Part shown: positions 1 to 64,000 of the stretch, in pieces
Layout: each line of letters opens with the position of its first letter
How positions within the stretch are numbered: the first letter of the stretch is position 1
Assembly (NCBI GenBank): GCA_054601695.1
Contig: BAAHQB010000037.1
Location: 868,001-932,000 of the forward strand
Direction: 5' to 3'
DNA from: Amorphochlora amoebiformis
Taxonomy: Eukaryota > Cercozoa > Chlorarachniophyceae
DNA: 64,000 nucleotides
Notes under the pieces: model-generated
Told to the model about the DNA's origin: nothing
What the model saw: the letters and a program-made list of their open reading frames with translations, nothing else
Databases searched by the model: none
Translations under genes and position numbers: made by a program

Positions 1-1384
1 ACACGTAGATATCTCGTATTTTCATCTGTCGGAGACCAAAGCCTTGAGACGATAAAAAACTTTTGGCTGAAGTAATCTATTGCTTTCTAAACCTAATCCA
101 ATCAATCCTCAACTTCACTCAACCACACCTCTACCTACCATATCCTTAACCATAATGCTGATCCTAACGATAACCCTAACGCTAACCCTAATGCTAACCC
201 TAACGCTAACCCTAGCCTAACCCAGAGACGGTATCGAAGCAGCCTTATTCGACCTCGTCCTCATTTTCTACAAGTCTACTCAAAGATCTCAAGTCTACGC
301 GTACCTTCTGGGCCTCGCAGAGAGGTGAAGGACTAATCCATACTCCTACATACTCCTACACTCTATCCAAGTTGTTTCCACGTCTCTGTATCCCTCCTCA
401 CTCTATCTCATTAGTGCTGAGGTTAGGTTAGAGTTAAGATTGGATTATTGAGCAAGTCTCAGCCCGAAGGCCATAAACTCCTCAACATTGGGATGTTATA
501 TTGCTGGTCAGCGGGTATAAGGTTGGGTAGGGCCAGGCACTGGTTGGGGTTAGGGTTAAGGTTAGGGTTAGTGTTAGGTTACGATCACATCTCTAAATCC
601 GATTCTGATAGTCATCCAAGACGGGTGCGGGTGGTGGCTCGGAAGGGCTTGAAGTGGGATAATTTTCGGTGGTGGATGAAAGGCGAAGGGGGGGCTGAGA
701 ATGTGGGAGGTCTGTATCGAGGCATCTGGGTTCCGGATGATGATATGCGGTATATTGATGGAGTATGCATGGACATTTTTATAGTGTGTGTTTATCAATA
801 TATGCATGTTTATATTTGAATACACGTTAATGTATTTCGTTTTAGATGTAAGTATATGCATAGTATTTGTAATATTATGGACATATATATATATATATAT
901 ATGTATGTATATATATATATATGTATACATACTTAGATATACACACAGCTACATGTACAAGTAAAGATATAATATACACTATCCAAATATAACTATCTCC
1001 GCCCGTGACCTTAATCGTAAATAAAACCACCAAAACCATAACCGTAACTACAGTCGTAACTAATATGCATAACTACCCCAGTATGACAACTCAAAACATC
1101 AACAACCTCTTCGAAATTCTTCACAGGTAGTATCCAAGTCTCATAATCTGACCCAGAATCTGAGATATGTGCCTAATAGTCGTCCGAACGTCCTCATCGC
1201 TAGTCCGTCATTCATACCAGGCAGTGAAGGTAGTTAACGGCCGATTGGTTAAGTGTGTACATGTTTGGTGTTGGATGAACATTTTGGTTATTTCAAGGGT
1301 GTGGATGAGATGGAAAGATATATTCGTACGTGTGAGTGTATTAATATGTACATAGATTCAAGTGTGTACATGTTGGCATATATA

Positions 1385-1462
<78 letters not shown>

Positions 1463-1633
1463 ATATATATATATATTTATATATATAGATATATACATAT
1501 ATATATATATATAAATATATATATACATATTTGTGTGTACACATATACATGTGTACATGCATATTATAAAACACAAAATATATACATTTTTAAATATTGG
1601 ACTTCACAGTTCGGAACAGCCAGGAACTCCCAG

Positions 1634-1677
<44 letters not shown>

Positions 1678-1730
1678 AGTGTATGTGTGTGTGTGTGTGT
1701 GTATTTAGGATGCATGCATATGCATTTGTG

Positions 1731-1763
<33 letters not shown>

Positions 1764-2130
1764 ACATCTATATATTACATATATATATATATATTATATA
1801 TATCATATATATATCCCTAACCCTAACCCTAATTCTAACCTCACTTATAACCCTTACCCTAGCCTAACGATACAGGAGTATGGAGATATCACGATACTCA
1901 TCGTAGTGACCTAAGTAAATCCTAGCTTTAATCCCCATCCCTAGCCCTAACCTAACCCTTTCCTATAATTATTCTACCTAAACCTTCACTAACCCTAACC
2001 ATAACTCTAACCTAACCCAACTTAAACCATAACCCAACTCAGGCATACAGTATACAAACTTTGTTGAGAACAGCTGCGTGTATTTCAACCCGGTAGGTTT
2101 GGGGCTAGGCTTTCGTGGATATACAGGAGT

Positions 2131-2165
<35 letters not shown>

Positions 2166-2440
2166 AGAGAGACAGGCGAAAGGAGAGAGGAGAGGAGAGA
2201 GAGGGAGCACAGAGAGAGAGTGAGCACAGAGAGAGAGGACAGAGAGATAGAGGAGAGGAAGAAGAGAGAGAAAAGGAGATTAAAGGTAGGCGGATTTGTA
2301 GTTTCCGTGGTACAGGCCCTGGAATGGGTGAGATCGTTACGGTAATGGTTAGGATTAGGATCAGATTAATCGGCATGCCTTAGTCTGAGGACCATTGAGT
2401 CGGTTAGGATTGGGTTAAGGTTAGGGCCAGGTAGAGAGCT
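1..2440. repeat. Degenerate telomere-like repeats with TA and GA microsatellites; no gene seen
   Basis: Scattered CCCTAA-type units lie at about 150-225, 1,815-2,035, and the opposite TTAGGG strand at about 541-580 and 2,398-2,430. They are interrupted by (TA)n at 875-925, 1,387-1,455, 1,637-1,674 and 1,738-1,800 and by a purine (GA)n block at 2,130-2,280. Open frames here are products of simple repeats, and no splice-bounded coding block was found. The units are degenerate and of mixed orientation, so this looks interstitial rather than a chromosome end. Confidence 0.75.
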
Positions 2441-2661
2441 AGTAAAGCGTTGTGTGGTTTAATATCCAGGCGATCCTGCTCCATTCTATGTTTCAGAAAT
2501 GCCTTGAGGTAACATATATACATACAGATGTATGAAGGGATGTATATAATATGTATTTAAGCACGTAGTATGTAGAATCACGAGGACTGTATGCTTACAT
2601 ATTATATATATATATATATGTATGTATATATTATATTATGTATGTATATGTATGTATGTGT

Positions 2662-2699
<38 letters not shown>

Positions 2700-2742
2700 A
2701 TACGTATGTATAAATATGCACATATACATGTTAACATTATGC

Positions 2743-2786
<44 letters not shown>

Positions 2787-3318
2787 TGTATTTATATATA
2801 TATATATATAATATATATATAATTATATATATACATATATATATTCTTAAATGTCTTTGTTTATATATATATATATATATATAATATTGTATCTATCTTA
2901 AAATCTAAAGATTTGTATATATAGGATATATGTATGATGCACTGTTTACCCCTACATGTGCCCTCACGACCCGTTCAGTTAATGTAATGATTATACGGAC
3001 ACTTTACACTCTCACTGCCCCCAAACCCCAATATACAATATACGTAAATATATACATACATACATATCTATATATATGTGCGTAAGTATACATATACATA
3101 TACATACGCATATATATATATATATATATATATGCATATATATATATATATATATAGTATTAACACATACAGGCGGTCATCAGCGGATGTTATTTTGACT
3201 TTTGCTTTTTTGCGGCCGTCGACTTCTCAGAGAGGTATTAATCTAAGGTCACAGGGAGCTATATGTATAATACGTATATCTAACAGATATATATATATAT
3301 ATATATATATAGATATAA

Positions 3319-3391
<73 letters not shown>

Positions 3392-3555
3392 TGCAATAGC
3401 AATAGTGCACGAGGTGAAGGCTTACCATCCACATAGGTATATGAGTACATATATGTAGCATGTACGTAGTTATAAATATGTATATGTATACATATTATAT
3501 ATATACGTATATATATATATATATATATATGCAATACACATTGTATATTATGTAT

Positions 3556-3586
<31 letters not shown>

Positions 3587-4325
3587 CTTGTATAATATAT
3601 ATTATTCATATGCGTACTGATATGAATTTATATATATACATGGATACATATATATATATATATATATATTATATATAATATGAATATATATATATTTATA
3701 TATATATGTATGTATGTAAACATATTATAGCATGTACTTGTACATTTGTAATGTAATGCTCAATGTGCATCGCGTACGTATGCATACAAGTCTAAAATAT
3801 ATCTTGATCTACGTATGCTTTACGTAAACGTACATAACCATACATATATATATATATATACATGTAATGAAGCAGATTAGTATCATTGGCTTCGCAAAAT
3901 CATTTAATATCACTCAACTGAATATGTATAGATATAAAAGTACATTTTCATCAATATATATATCATGTTTTATGCTGTACCAATAACTATACATTTGATT
4001 ATACAAGTACATACCTAAACATATTATAACATGTAATACATGTACACCCATCTCAGGGATGAAAGCCGTAAATCTGAGCTGGTTGAAGAATTAGGGGTCG
4101 CCTGGAAGGTATTTGTGTAGGTTATGCTTATGACCAGTTTTGGCTTATGACATGGGCTAGGTTTAGGCAAGGCTTAAGGTTGATTGGGCATAGGGTTAGA
4201 TTTAGGGTTTTACAGTTGGAGGATGAGGGTGGGGTTGAGGATTGATATTAGGAAGTGACTGGCTCTAGATGCTGGCTCTAGATGTAGGTTTTCCTTCTCT
4301 CTCTGTCTCTGTCTCTCTCTCTCTG

Positions 4326-4372
<47 letters not shown>

Positions 4373-5074
4373 TATCTGACTATTTAATTCAGCGTGTGTT
4401 TATGTATTAATTGCATGTTTAATACATGTGCAATGTATGTAGACACACTATATACTTATGCACATACTTATACATATGTGTATGTATTTACATATGAACA
4501 TGTGTATGTATACGTAAAAGGTGGTTCGAGAGTTCGGGTATGAGTTCTTAGAGAGAAAGAGACAGAAAGAGAGAGAGAGAGGAGAGACAGAAGGGGATTC
4601 AGCTGAGGATGTATGCATAATTTCATAGGACCACTGGCGGGATATGGAGTCGTTTGACGCCCATGGGGTGATCTAGAAATATGAATATCATAAAAATAGA
4701 AATACACATATCATATATATATATATATATTTTTATATGTAAAAATAAATACATGTACATACATAAATGTGTATTTGTAAATATTCACATTTAATACATA
4801 ACCACATTTATTTGTGAGTATATACTATCACATATTATCATAATATGGTTTACGATTGCATCAATTCATGATTAAATCCTACAATACTGCACATACTTTA
4901 CATATGCATACGAATATCCTTTTGGTATACAAGTAATTATATATATACATATATATATATATATGTGTGTATATATATATATATATATTTATACATATAT
5001 ATAATATATAGGTATTTCTATATGTGTGTATGTGTACACATACATTTAGATATATATGTATATATTTATATACG

Positions 5075-5114
<40 letters not shown>

Positions 5115-5219
5115 TATGGAAATATATGTACACATGTAAATTTATATGTGTGTAAATAATAAACATACATGTGTACTAGGCATGGTTTATGTATCCTAGT
5201 TTATGTGTACATTGCTGTA
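2441..5219. repeat. AT-rich, (TA)n-dominated stretch; no gene seen
   Basis: Long (TA)n runs occur at 2,660-2,695, 3,110-3,155, 3,285-3,390, 3,505-3,590 and 4,340-4,368, with a CT-rich block at 4,291-4,340 and a GA block at 4,553-4,590. A short degenerate TTAGGG-like patch is at 4,140-4,225. Frames rich in Tyr-Ile are translations of TATA repeats. I see nothing that behaves like an exon. Confidence 0.7.
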
Positions 5220-5845
5220 TTTATATCATAGGTTCCAAAAGATGTCTACTGGTGGAGGAACCCCGTTCATTTTCATTCTATAGCTATTGCAAAAGACCAT
5301 CGTATTACGGATAGCGTGAAGTAAAAAGTTCGATCAATGCTGGTGACCGCAGGCCGCAATAGTGCGATTTGGAAATGATATCTTGCGTGCCCAAAAGCGT
5401 TTACGTTACGAAAATATATTCAATCAATCAAGTTCCTATGTTCGTTGCTAGCGTGAAGATTGGAGACTTGTCTATCTACTAAGACATCTAGTCTTCCAGA
5501 CCTAATCCGCGCGGCAACACCATGTTTGCATTTAGAGTACTAGATCTAGACTGGCTACTAACTAAAGTCTATGGTCTATGATGTCTATCTGGCCATGATG
5601 TGAAATTTGTACTGGGACTCATGATATTCACACTTAACTAGTTAAGTCCCTATCATAATACTAGAATATATCTTATTATAACGATAGCCAATTGATATAT
5701 ATTTTTAGAATCCGGTTGTTGAAATTACCATAATATCCATGTAAGTTTAAGTTACAGCCAGCTTTCCAACAACTGAAGTTACAAGAGTCCAGAGAGTCAT
5801 TATTTAGGCTCTGAAATCTCAAGTATCCTCCGATCCATTGGCAGA
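5220..5845. other. Non-repetitive 3' flank of the hydrolase gene, CTAG-rich
   Basis: About 620 bp of ordinary base composition lying downstream of the hydrolase stop codon. It has no long open frame. It contains CTAG-rich words such as ACTAGATCTAG near 5,540 and GGCTACTA near 5,551. Similar words recur in other spacers and one intron of this window (see findings). Probably 3' UTR and intergenic DNA. Confidence 0.5.
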
Positions 5846-13791
<7,946 letters not shown>

Positions 13792-14264
13792 AATGGGGGG
13801 GTTCGATGGCCAGCTGAGGAACCCCCGTCCGTGCTCCTGAAAACTTGACGACCGAAGAATTCTCTTTTCTTTTCGGCTTTTCTCTTGATGGCTTTGACAA
13901 TGATCCCAAACTAGTGGTCGAAATCAAATTTCAGATATCACAGATTTCGCAGTACCTGAGAACCACAGGTACCACTGGCAACTTTATGGCCTTTCCCCAC
14001 CCCTCCAAGTTCACTTGAGACTCAACTCAGCCCATACTTCAGGCCTTATTCTAGCCCAACAGCATGCTATCACCCTTTGAGATCGGTCGCAAACGCCAGA
14101 ATACCAGGTGCCCATCTAAGATATCTCCTGCGGTACCAGATCTCTGCGGACGATTCCACCTTAACTCAATAGTTCGCTCTCCAGGGGGCGTACTTAGACC
14201 TGGGCGCTGCCTGTTTGTTCTCTCACCAACAGTCTGATCGTCTCCTTTGTATCATGCCGCCAGG
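13792..14264. promoter_or_regulatory. Divergent intergenic region between hydrolase and putative lumen protein
   Basis: 473 bp separate the two start codons, which point away from each other. The region is non-repetitive and free of (TA)n, unlike the introns on both sides. I see no convincing TATA box or other core element, so calling it a shared promoter is an inference from gene orientation. Confidence 0.45.
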
Positions 14265-15225
14265 ATGAACAATTCCCTTACACTGGGAGGTATGTTGGTC
14301 GTAGCCGCCATTTGCTACTTTGCTGCGTCTTCCAGGTGTGTGTGTGTACGGAGACCTAGACATGCTTTAGATTCGAAGTGAGAATTGCAGTCAGACCGGA
14401 CTTTATTACAGCCTAATCAGTGTTAATATTTCTCTCTTTCATTTAGATCTGCAGGTTCAGCTTTAGCGATGGCTGCCCCGGCGCCTGTGAGAATGCGTTC
14501 TGTTGCGATTCGAGCATCTGCTCTGAACAGAGACTGCCGGGTAAGGATACAAATTCATTCGCAATATAATATGTGTAATACGTGTACACATACACATAGA
14601 GATATGTTCATGACTATTGAAATACACTTCCACAACATATATATTTAAATGTGTAACATATGATATGTAAATGTATGAGATATTGTCATACATATGTCGT
14701 CCTCTACAACACCTCTAGGTTAGTCGTAAAAAAGCTCTTGGCCTCCTATCCTCTGTGTCAGGGTCTCTCTTGGTCAAGGTAAAACACCCTACTTGTTGCA
14801 TAGTTAGGAAGGTAACCACATATCATTACCGCAGGGTGCGTTTGCCGATGAAGAAAAAAAGGTTGAAGAGGCTGCTCCGACGCCCACCGTTGTTATTCCC
14901 CCAGAACTCTTGATTGACCCTTCCGAGTACTTCCAATGAAATCATAGCAGCCAAACTACGTGATGAATGATCATTTTATTTGCAGGGTGCAGGAGATCTA
15001 TGAGGCCAAAAAGAATCCGACCACTGGCAAGATGAAGCAGAAGCTGATGACAAAGCCGGGAACTGTCACGGTTAGGCCTGGGAATCTATCATTTTTTAGT
15101 ATTTATAATACCTTCTACTAGACGGATGTAGGTATGGCTTCAGTATATAAAACTGAATTTTTCACAAATAAATCGTGTCTGATATCATTGCCATTCTTAA
15201 ATTTTTGTTTTTTTAGATCCGATAA
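14265..15225 (+). CDS. Small protein with signal, transit and thylakoid-type leader; function unknown
   Basis: Exons 14265-14335, 14447-14540, 14719-14778, 14835-14926 and 14986-15070 join in phase, and a last exon from 15,217 adds two codons and a TAA (136 aa). The start gives MNNSLTLGG, then the hydrophobic core MLVVAAICYFAA (residues 10-21), typical of a signal peptide. An Ala/Arg-rich stretch with hydroxylated residues follows (about 24-55), like a plastid transit peptide. Next comes SRKKALGLLSSVSGSLLVKG ending AFA|DEE, which resembles a lumen-targeting signal with an AxA-type cleavage site. The mature part (about 57 aa) is Lys/Glu/Pro-rich and I do not recognise it. Layout of this kind is known for lumen proteins of algae with complex plastids; that is the basis of the inference. 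The 3' end is uncertain: from 15,219 another frame (DPIIWLAKYF...) is open for 38 codons but cannot be joined in phase. Confidence 0.55.
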
Positions 15226-15914
15226 TCTGGCTCGCTAAATACTTCGATGCCCTTAAGCTAGTTAATAGGAAATATATGGGCCACGATGCGACTGGGGGAG
15301 TTGTAAGATATATATATGTATCAATCATTTGATCATGGCCATACGAATCTAACTTACACCAATAACTTAGTAAGTTTTACTACTCTAGCTGCTAGTTGGA
15401 AAAGCTCGATACTCACCGTCTAGAATATCTTTCCTGACGGTCACGGCTTTGGTAGATCTAGTAGATAATAATCATGAGCAAGGCTCAGTATCATGAATTT
15501 AAGAATAAAGATTCCTCAAGATTTCTCATTGAGTTAGTGGTAGTAGTTTACATGCAATACATCAGCATGGGCCAATTGTATTTGGCTACTACTGAGTTAA
15601 ATTAAGGAACTTGCGCTATAATCCTCTTGCTATAAATAGAAACAATCTATCACGTAAGCGCATGCATGTAGGACTTGCCGCTAATTCATTGGCAGTCTTG
15701 TTAGCGGCTGTATATATAGTTGAAATGTGTATTGACATTAATATACATTTTATACACATGTATATCAGAATAATGTGTACATGTGTTAATCAATACATGT
15801 AAGTATACATACATATATATATTATATATATATATATATACATATATATTATATATATATACATATATGTATATGTATATGTATACATATATATATATAT
15901 ATATAGTATACATG

Positions 15915-15985
<71 letters not shown>

Positions 15986-16367
15986 CATTTTATACACATG
16001 TATATCAGAATAATGTGTACATGTGTTAATCAATACATGTAAGTATGTATACATATATATATATTATATGTATATATATATATATACATACACATATACA
16101 TATGTGTAGTTTACATGTATTACATATATATATGTACATACATATATATATATATATATGTATGTATGTATGTATATATGCATCTACACATGGTTATGTA
16201 AGAAGCATAATAGTAAAAAATAATATGTTATATATATATATGTTATATACATATATGTGTATAGATTTACATATATGTGTTCTACACATGAAATATGTGT
16301 ACACCATGATACATTTATGTATTATATGTACCTGTACAAATATAAGAAGATATCTTGATATACATAC

Positions 16368-16423
<56 letters not shown>

Positions 16424-16485
16424 TATACAAATGTGTAAATATATATTTATATATATATATATATATAGATATATATACAAATATG

Positions 16486-16533
<48 letters not shown>

Positions 16534-17000
16534 TAGGTAAAAATATATATATTGTATTTGCTTATATATTGAAAACTTTCCACTATGAAATATGGGTTTA
16601 AGCCATTCGATACCTTGAGAGAAGTCCTAGGAGTTCAATAGTCCTATGAGCTCTGAAGCGATTCTTGTGGGAAAGACGTGCCTAATACAATAGAATCAAA
16701 TATGGTTTGTATTTCTTTCCATATGTACACATATATATAAATATATATATACGTATACATACATACATATATATATATATATACGTATACATATATATAT
16801 ATATATATATATAATATATATATTTGTATATATTATATATATGTGTGTGTGTATGTATATAAACATTTAAATGCCCAAACACAAAACACACACACATATA
16901 TATATATATTATATATATATATATATATATATGTAAATATATACATGTACACAATAGTATGTACTAAATGCTTATAATTAACATTAATTACATTACCACT
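15226..17000. other. Convergent intergenic region, TA repeats and a 240-bp tandem duplication; no gene seen
   Basis: It lies between the 3' ends of the lumen-protein gene and msrA. The first 500 bp are ordinary sequence with CTAG-rich words (AGATCTAGTAGATAAT at 15,453). The rest is (TA)n, TATG/TACA repeats and a duplicated segment. Nothing here behaves like an exon. Confidence 0.6.
15741..16046. repeat. Direct repeat, 66 bp copies offset by exactly 240 bp
   Basis: The sequence at 15,741-15,806 recurs without a visible change at 15,981-16,046 (both contain ACACATGTATATCAGAATAA). The spacer is (TA)n-rich. Perfect identity in such unstable DNA suggests a recent tandem duplication of a 240-bp unit. 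Confidence 0.85.
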
Positions 17001-23463
<6,463 letters not shown>

Positions 23464-23526
23464 GGGACTCCCAGAAACTAATGTTTTAGTAAGCGTATTA
23501 CATTAAATACGACTTCCGTACGTACA

Positions 23527-23558
<32 letters not shown>

Positions 23559-23676
23559 GTTCAACTGAAACATACACATATATATATATATATCATATGT
23601 GAAATTTATTCTTATTAATACACGTGTGTGTACGCAATATAATTCATAGATAAATACGACACATATATGTACCTAT

Positions 23677-23712
<36 letters not shown>

Positions 23713-23714
23713 CG

Positions 23715-23776
<62 letters not shown>

Positions 23777-23920
23777 TATTCATCACACATACCACGGATA
23801 TATATGTTAATGCATATTATTTTTATCTATAAATAAATATACATATATACATATAAGAATATATATATTATAAATAAGTATACATATATATATATATATA
23901 AGTATATGTATATATATATG

Positions 23921-23961
<41 letters not shown>

Positions 23962-24172
23962 CGTATTTATATATATATATATAAATATATCGATGTATAT
24001 AATATATTATATTATATTTATGCATATAGTTTAAATGAATATATATATATATATATATGTATGTATAATATATACATATGTGTACACATATAATATTTAT
24101 ATAATACATATGTACGTAATATATCTTCCATATATGTATTATATATATATGTATATATATATATATATATAT

Positions 24173-24225
<53 letters not shown>

Positions 24226-24232
24226 GTATATT

Positions 24233-24310
<78 letters not shown>

Positions 24311-24403
24311 TTATATTATATATGCATATGTACATATTTATATATACACTAAAGTATACATATAAATGTGTGTATACATTTTAATATATAATACATATGC
24401 ACA
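23464..24403. other. Spacer between msrA and the small membrane-protein gene
   Basis: About 940 bp between the msrA start and the 3' end of the next gene on the same strand. The first 60 bp are ordinary sequence and could hold the msrA promoter. The remainder is (TA)n with a few TACA/TATG variants. No exon-like block was found. Confidence 0.6.
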
Positions 24404-24977
24404 TCACATGTCTTCCGTAACAGATCTATACCACGAGAGTGTTGTGCTTACTAGTAATATACCAAGCGCGGAGACGGTGGTGCCCACAACGAAACGGGAA
24501 CCAGCAGCGCGACGAGCAGCCGTACCAACAAATACCTTCGCCTTCGGAATTAGACTGCGAAAGGCTCCAGATTCTAAGCCTAGCCACATAATAATTTTTC
24601 AGTAAGACCTATGGAATCACTTAAAGTCAAATGGGCGATGATTCAGCCGAATCAAAAAGGAAGCAAGAGAATAAGTAAGAAATGGGCAAAATTTTCAGGC
24701 CAGTGGAGGCAGCAAATATAGTTAGGCTGATCAAAGCGAAAGTTTAGCATTTCAATTTGTTCCAGACACTTTTAGGACGACGAGACTGTGGGAATCTACG
24801 GATAGCTCGGCATTTTGCAACAGAAGGGGGTTTTTGTGCCGTTAAATCACCTCTCGGAGCCGACAGACAGGCCAAAGCTGCGAAACTAATAGCTCCACCA
24901 ATACCAACAAGAAAGATAGATCCTATATCACTTGAGCCAAGGCGGGATCGTCGACGGAGGAGAGGCGGGGAAGTCAT
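24404..24977 (-). CDS. Small basic membrane protein, possibly plastid-targeted; function unknown
   Basis: Two exons, 24770-24977 and 24404-24573, join in phase to 378 nt (125 aa). The first starts MTSPPLLRRRSRLG, followed by the hydrophobic stretch SIFLVGIGGAISFAALACL (about residues 20-38) and a basic, Ser/Pro-containing segment to about residue 90. A second hydrophobic helix, FVVGTTVSALGILLVSTTL, is near residues 96-114, with a short tail ending SVTEDM. Hydrophobic leader, basic transit-like region and one late membrane helix would fit a small membrane protein of a complex plastid, but I recognise no family. A strong-looking donor (GTAAGC) just after GILL means the gene may continue in another exon. 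It is head to head with the solenoid gene. Confidence 0.5.
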
Positions 24978-25168
24978 CGTGCGTATGGCCAGCAGCGGTC
25001 AATGTTGGAGCATACTATTACCGGAATCCCGGGATTGACATGTGTATATTAGATATTCATACCCTCTATCAAAAATGCATTTCTTAGGATATTAAAATAT
25101 CAATTTGTTAATATATCAAGATATCTACATCAGGCGATGTGCATGGCTTCTTCCGCCCGACCTTCTTT
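24978..25168. promoter_or_regulatory. Divergent intergenic region, 191 bp
   Basis: Short AT-leaning, non-microsatellite sequence between the opposite start codons of the small membrane protein (minus) and the solenoid protein (plus). Shared promoter function is inferred from orientation. If the solenoid gene has further upstream exons, this assignment fails; an AG at 25,132-25,133 could be an acceptor. Confidence 0.4.
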
Positions 25169-44401
<19,233 letters not shown>

Positions 44402-44474
44402 GAAAGTATTTATCGGCGCTATCGCGGTTCAGCTTGGGAGGCAGGCAGAGGCAGAGAGGCAGGAGATAGCATCG

Positions 44475-52050
<7,576 letters not shown>

Positions 52051-52860
52051 AACTTCCGTTGATTGTTGTTTTATTGAGATCGCGCGACCGCGGGCATTCG
52101 TTAATTCCAATGTACAATTTATCCAAAGATTTGAATTTTAACGGTTTAATTGGTACCAATTGAGATCGATTGCCCTGGGATTGAAACTTACTGCGCGGCA
52201 GCTCATGTACCTAGTGTACATCTACTAGATCTAAAGCATGCGTCCAGACGTATCTAGCGTACCGTGCATCTGATACGTTTTAGGTACGTAGACTAGTGTT
52301 AGGCTAGTCTAGCTAGTTAGGGTGCGTGGCCGTACGCGTCTTTTTCCGACGATCACCATCGCAGTCAGCTTTTGATCTAGAAACAAATTTATATTCGTAG
52401 CTAGATCTAGTAGATAATTATACCAGTAGTAACCAGTTACATGTACAGTTAACTGGGTTAATCCAGTTAATATGTAACAAATAAGATGTTCACAAAGAGA
52501 AATATATATACAATATATATATATATATACTAGATATATATATATATATTTGTATACTGGATATATACTAGATATACTAGATATAACATTATACTTTTCA
52601 AGGAACACGAGCCTAGCGAGCTACTAGATCTTGCACAATTTTTTAGGTCCCGACTGCGGCAAACGAATTCAAAAAATGATCGTGCAGTCTAGGCAGTATT
52701 CAATTTATTTATGTTTCAACGACTCTTTGATTTTATTGTTATAAATTACAATAAATAGAACTCTACGGACGAAAGCTAACATACTATCTAGAGTTTTCAT
52801 CATATATGTATAATGATGTATAAACGATATAATTGACAGCTTTTGATTATAAGTGCAAAA
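52051..52860. other. Convergent intergenic region, CTAG-rich, no gene seen
   Basis: About 810 bp between the 3' ends of the zinc-finger gene and TOP6A. It is mostly ordinary AT-leaning sequence with many CTAG words (for example GGCTAGTCTAGCTAGTTAG near 52,302) and AGATCTAGTAGATAAT at 52,403, identical to a word in the other convergent spacer at 15,453. It probably contains both 3' UTRs and poly(A) sites. Confidence 0.6.
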
Positions 52861-56961
<4,101 letters not shown>

Positions 56962-57125
56962 GTTTTCGCGCGTTCGGTGACCGACCCGAGGAATTATGGA
57001 TCATATTAAATTAATTCGGTGTTACTGATTCGGAACCCAAGTCCAGATAACCGAAAAGATAATAAAAATTTGAATATTTTCTTCTCCCCGTCAGGGCTGC
57101 TACCCGCCGCGCGCGAGAAAGGATA
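56962..57125. promoter_or_regulatory. Shared upstream region of TOP6A and NUP98 (164 bp)
   Basis: The two start codons diverge across 164 bp with no (TA)n, although microsatellites dominate everywhere else nearby. The TOP6A side is AT-rich after a CGCGCG patch; the NUP98 side has a CCGCCGCGCGCG patch just before its ATG. The word TTCGGT occurs twice and GATTCGG once, possible factor sites. Bidirectional promoter function is inferred from orientation and spacing. Confidence 0.6.

Positions 57126-64000
<6,875 letters not shown>

Noticed and set aside
1-600. Left end as a true telomere or subtelomere
   Set aside because: Units are degenerate, mixed in orientation and followed by more of the same kind throughout the window, including within genes.
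1253-1678. Many long open frames rich in Tyr-Ile-Tyr-Ile on both strands across the window
   Set aside because: They are translations of (TA)n and TATG/TACA microsatellites, open in several frames at once, without splice or codon structure.
24757-25038. 93-aa plus-strand frame overlapping the small membrane-protein gene
   Set aside because: The minus-strand reading gives a start codon, a hydrophobic leader and an in-phase second exon; the plus frame shows none of these.

Overview
The window is nuclear DNA of an intron-rich eukaryote, most likely an alga. Genes are split into very small GT-AG exons of moderate GC content, embedded in introns made mostly of (TA)n microsatellite. I rebuilt exon-intron structures by hand from splice sites and reading-phase continuity. 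Eight protein-coding genes result. Four belong to recognisable families: an alpha/beta-hydrolase (-), peptide-methionine sulfoxide reductase MsrA (-), topoisomerase VI subunit A of the plant SPO11-3/TOP6A type (-), and the nucleoporin Nup98 (+, running off the right end). A fifth is a two-finger C2H2 zinc-finger protein (+). Three are unidentified: a large helix-rich solenoid-like protein of about 1,287 aa (+), a small protein with a signal/transit/thylakoid-type leader (+), and a small basic membrane protein (-). The leader, if read correctly, points to a photosynthetic organism with a complex (secondary) plastid. The telomere-like repeat unit throughout is TTAGGG/CCCTAA. I do not name a species.

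Layout, left to right. 1-5,845: degenerate telomere-like repeats, GA and TA microsatellites and a short unique stretch; no gene supported. 5,846-13,791: alpha/beta-hydrolase (-). 14,265-15,225: putative lumen-targeted protein (+), head to head with the hydrolase. 17,001-23,463: msrA (-). 24,404-24,977: small membrane protein (-), head to head with the solenoid gene (+, 25,169-44,401), which is followed after only 73 bp by the zinc-finger gene (+, 44,475-52,050). 52,861-56,961: TOP6A (-), head to head across 164 bp with NUP98 (+, from 57,126).

The genes do not form an obvious pathway. Three divergent pairs with short shared upstream regions (473, 191 and 164 bp) suggest bidirectional promoters, and TOP6A with NUP98 is the tightest pair. 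The most unusual feature is the contrast between tiny phase-consistent exons (down to 11-16 nt) and introns holding kilobases of (TA)n, blocks of telomere-like repeat in either orientation, and tandem duplications that copied pieces of exon ends with their splice sites. All boundaries come from sequence reading only; no transcript or database evidence was available.
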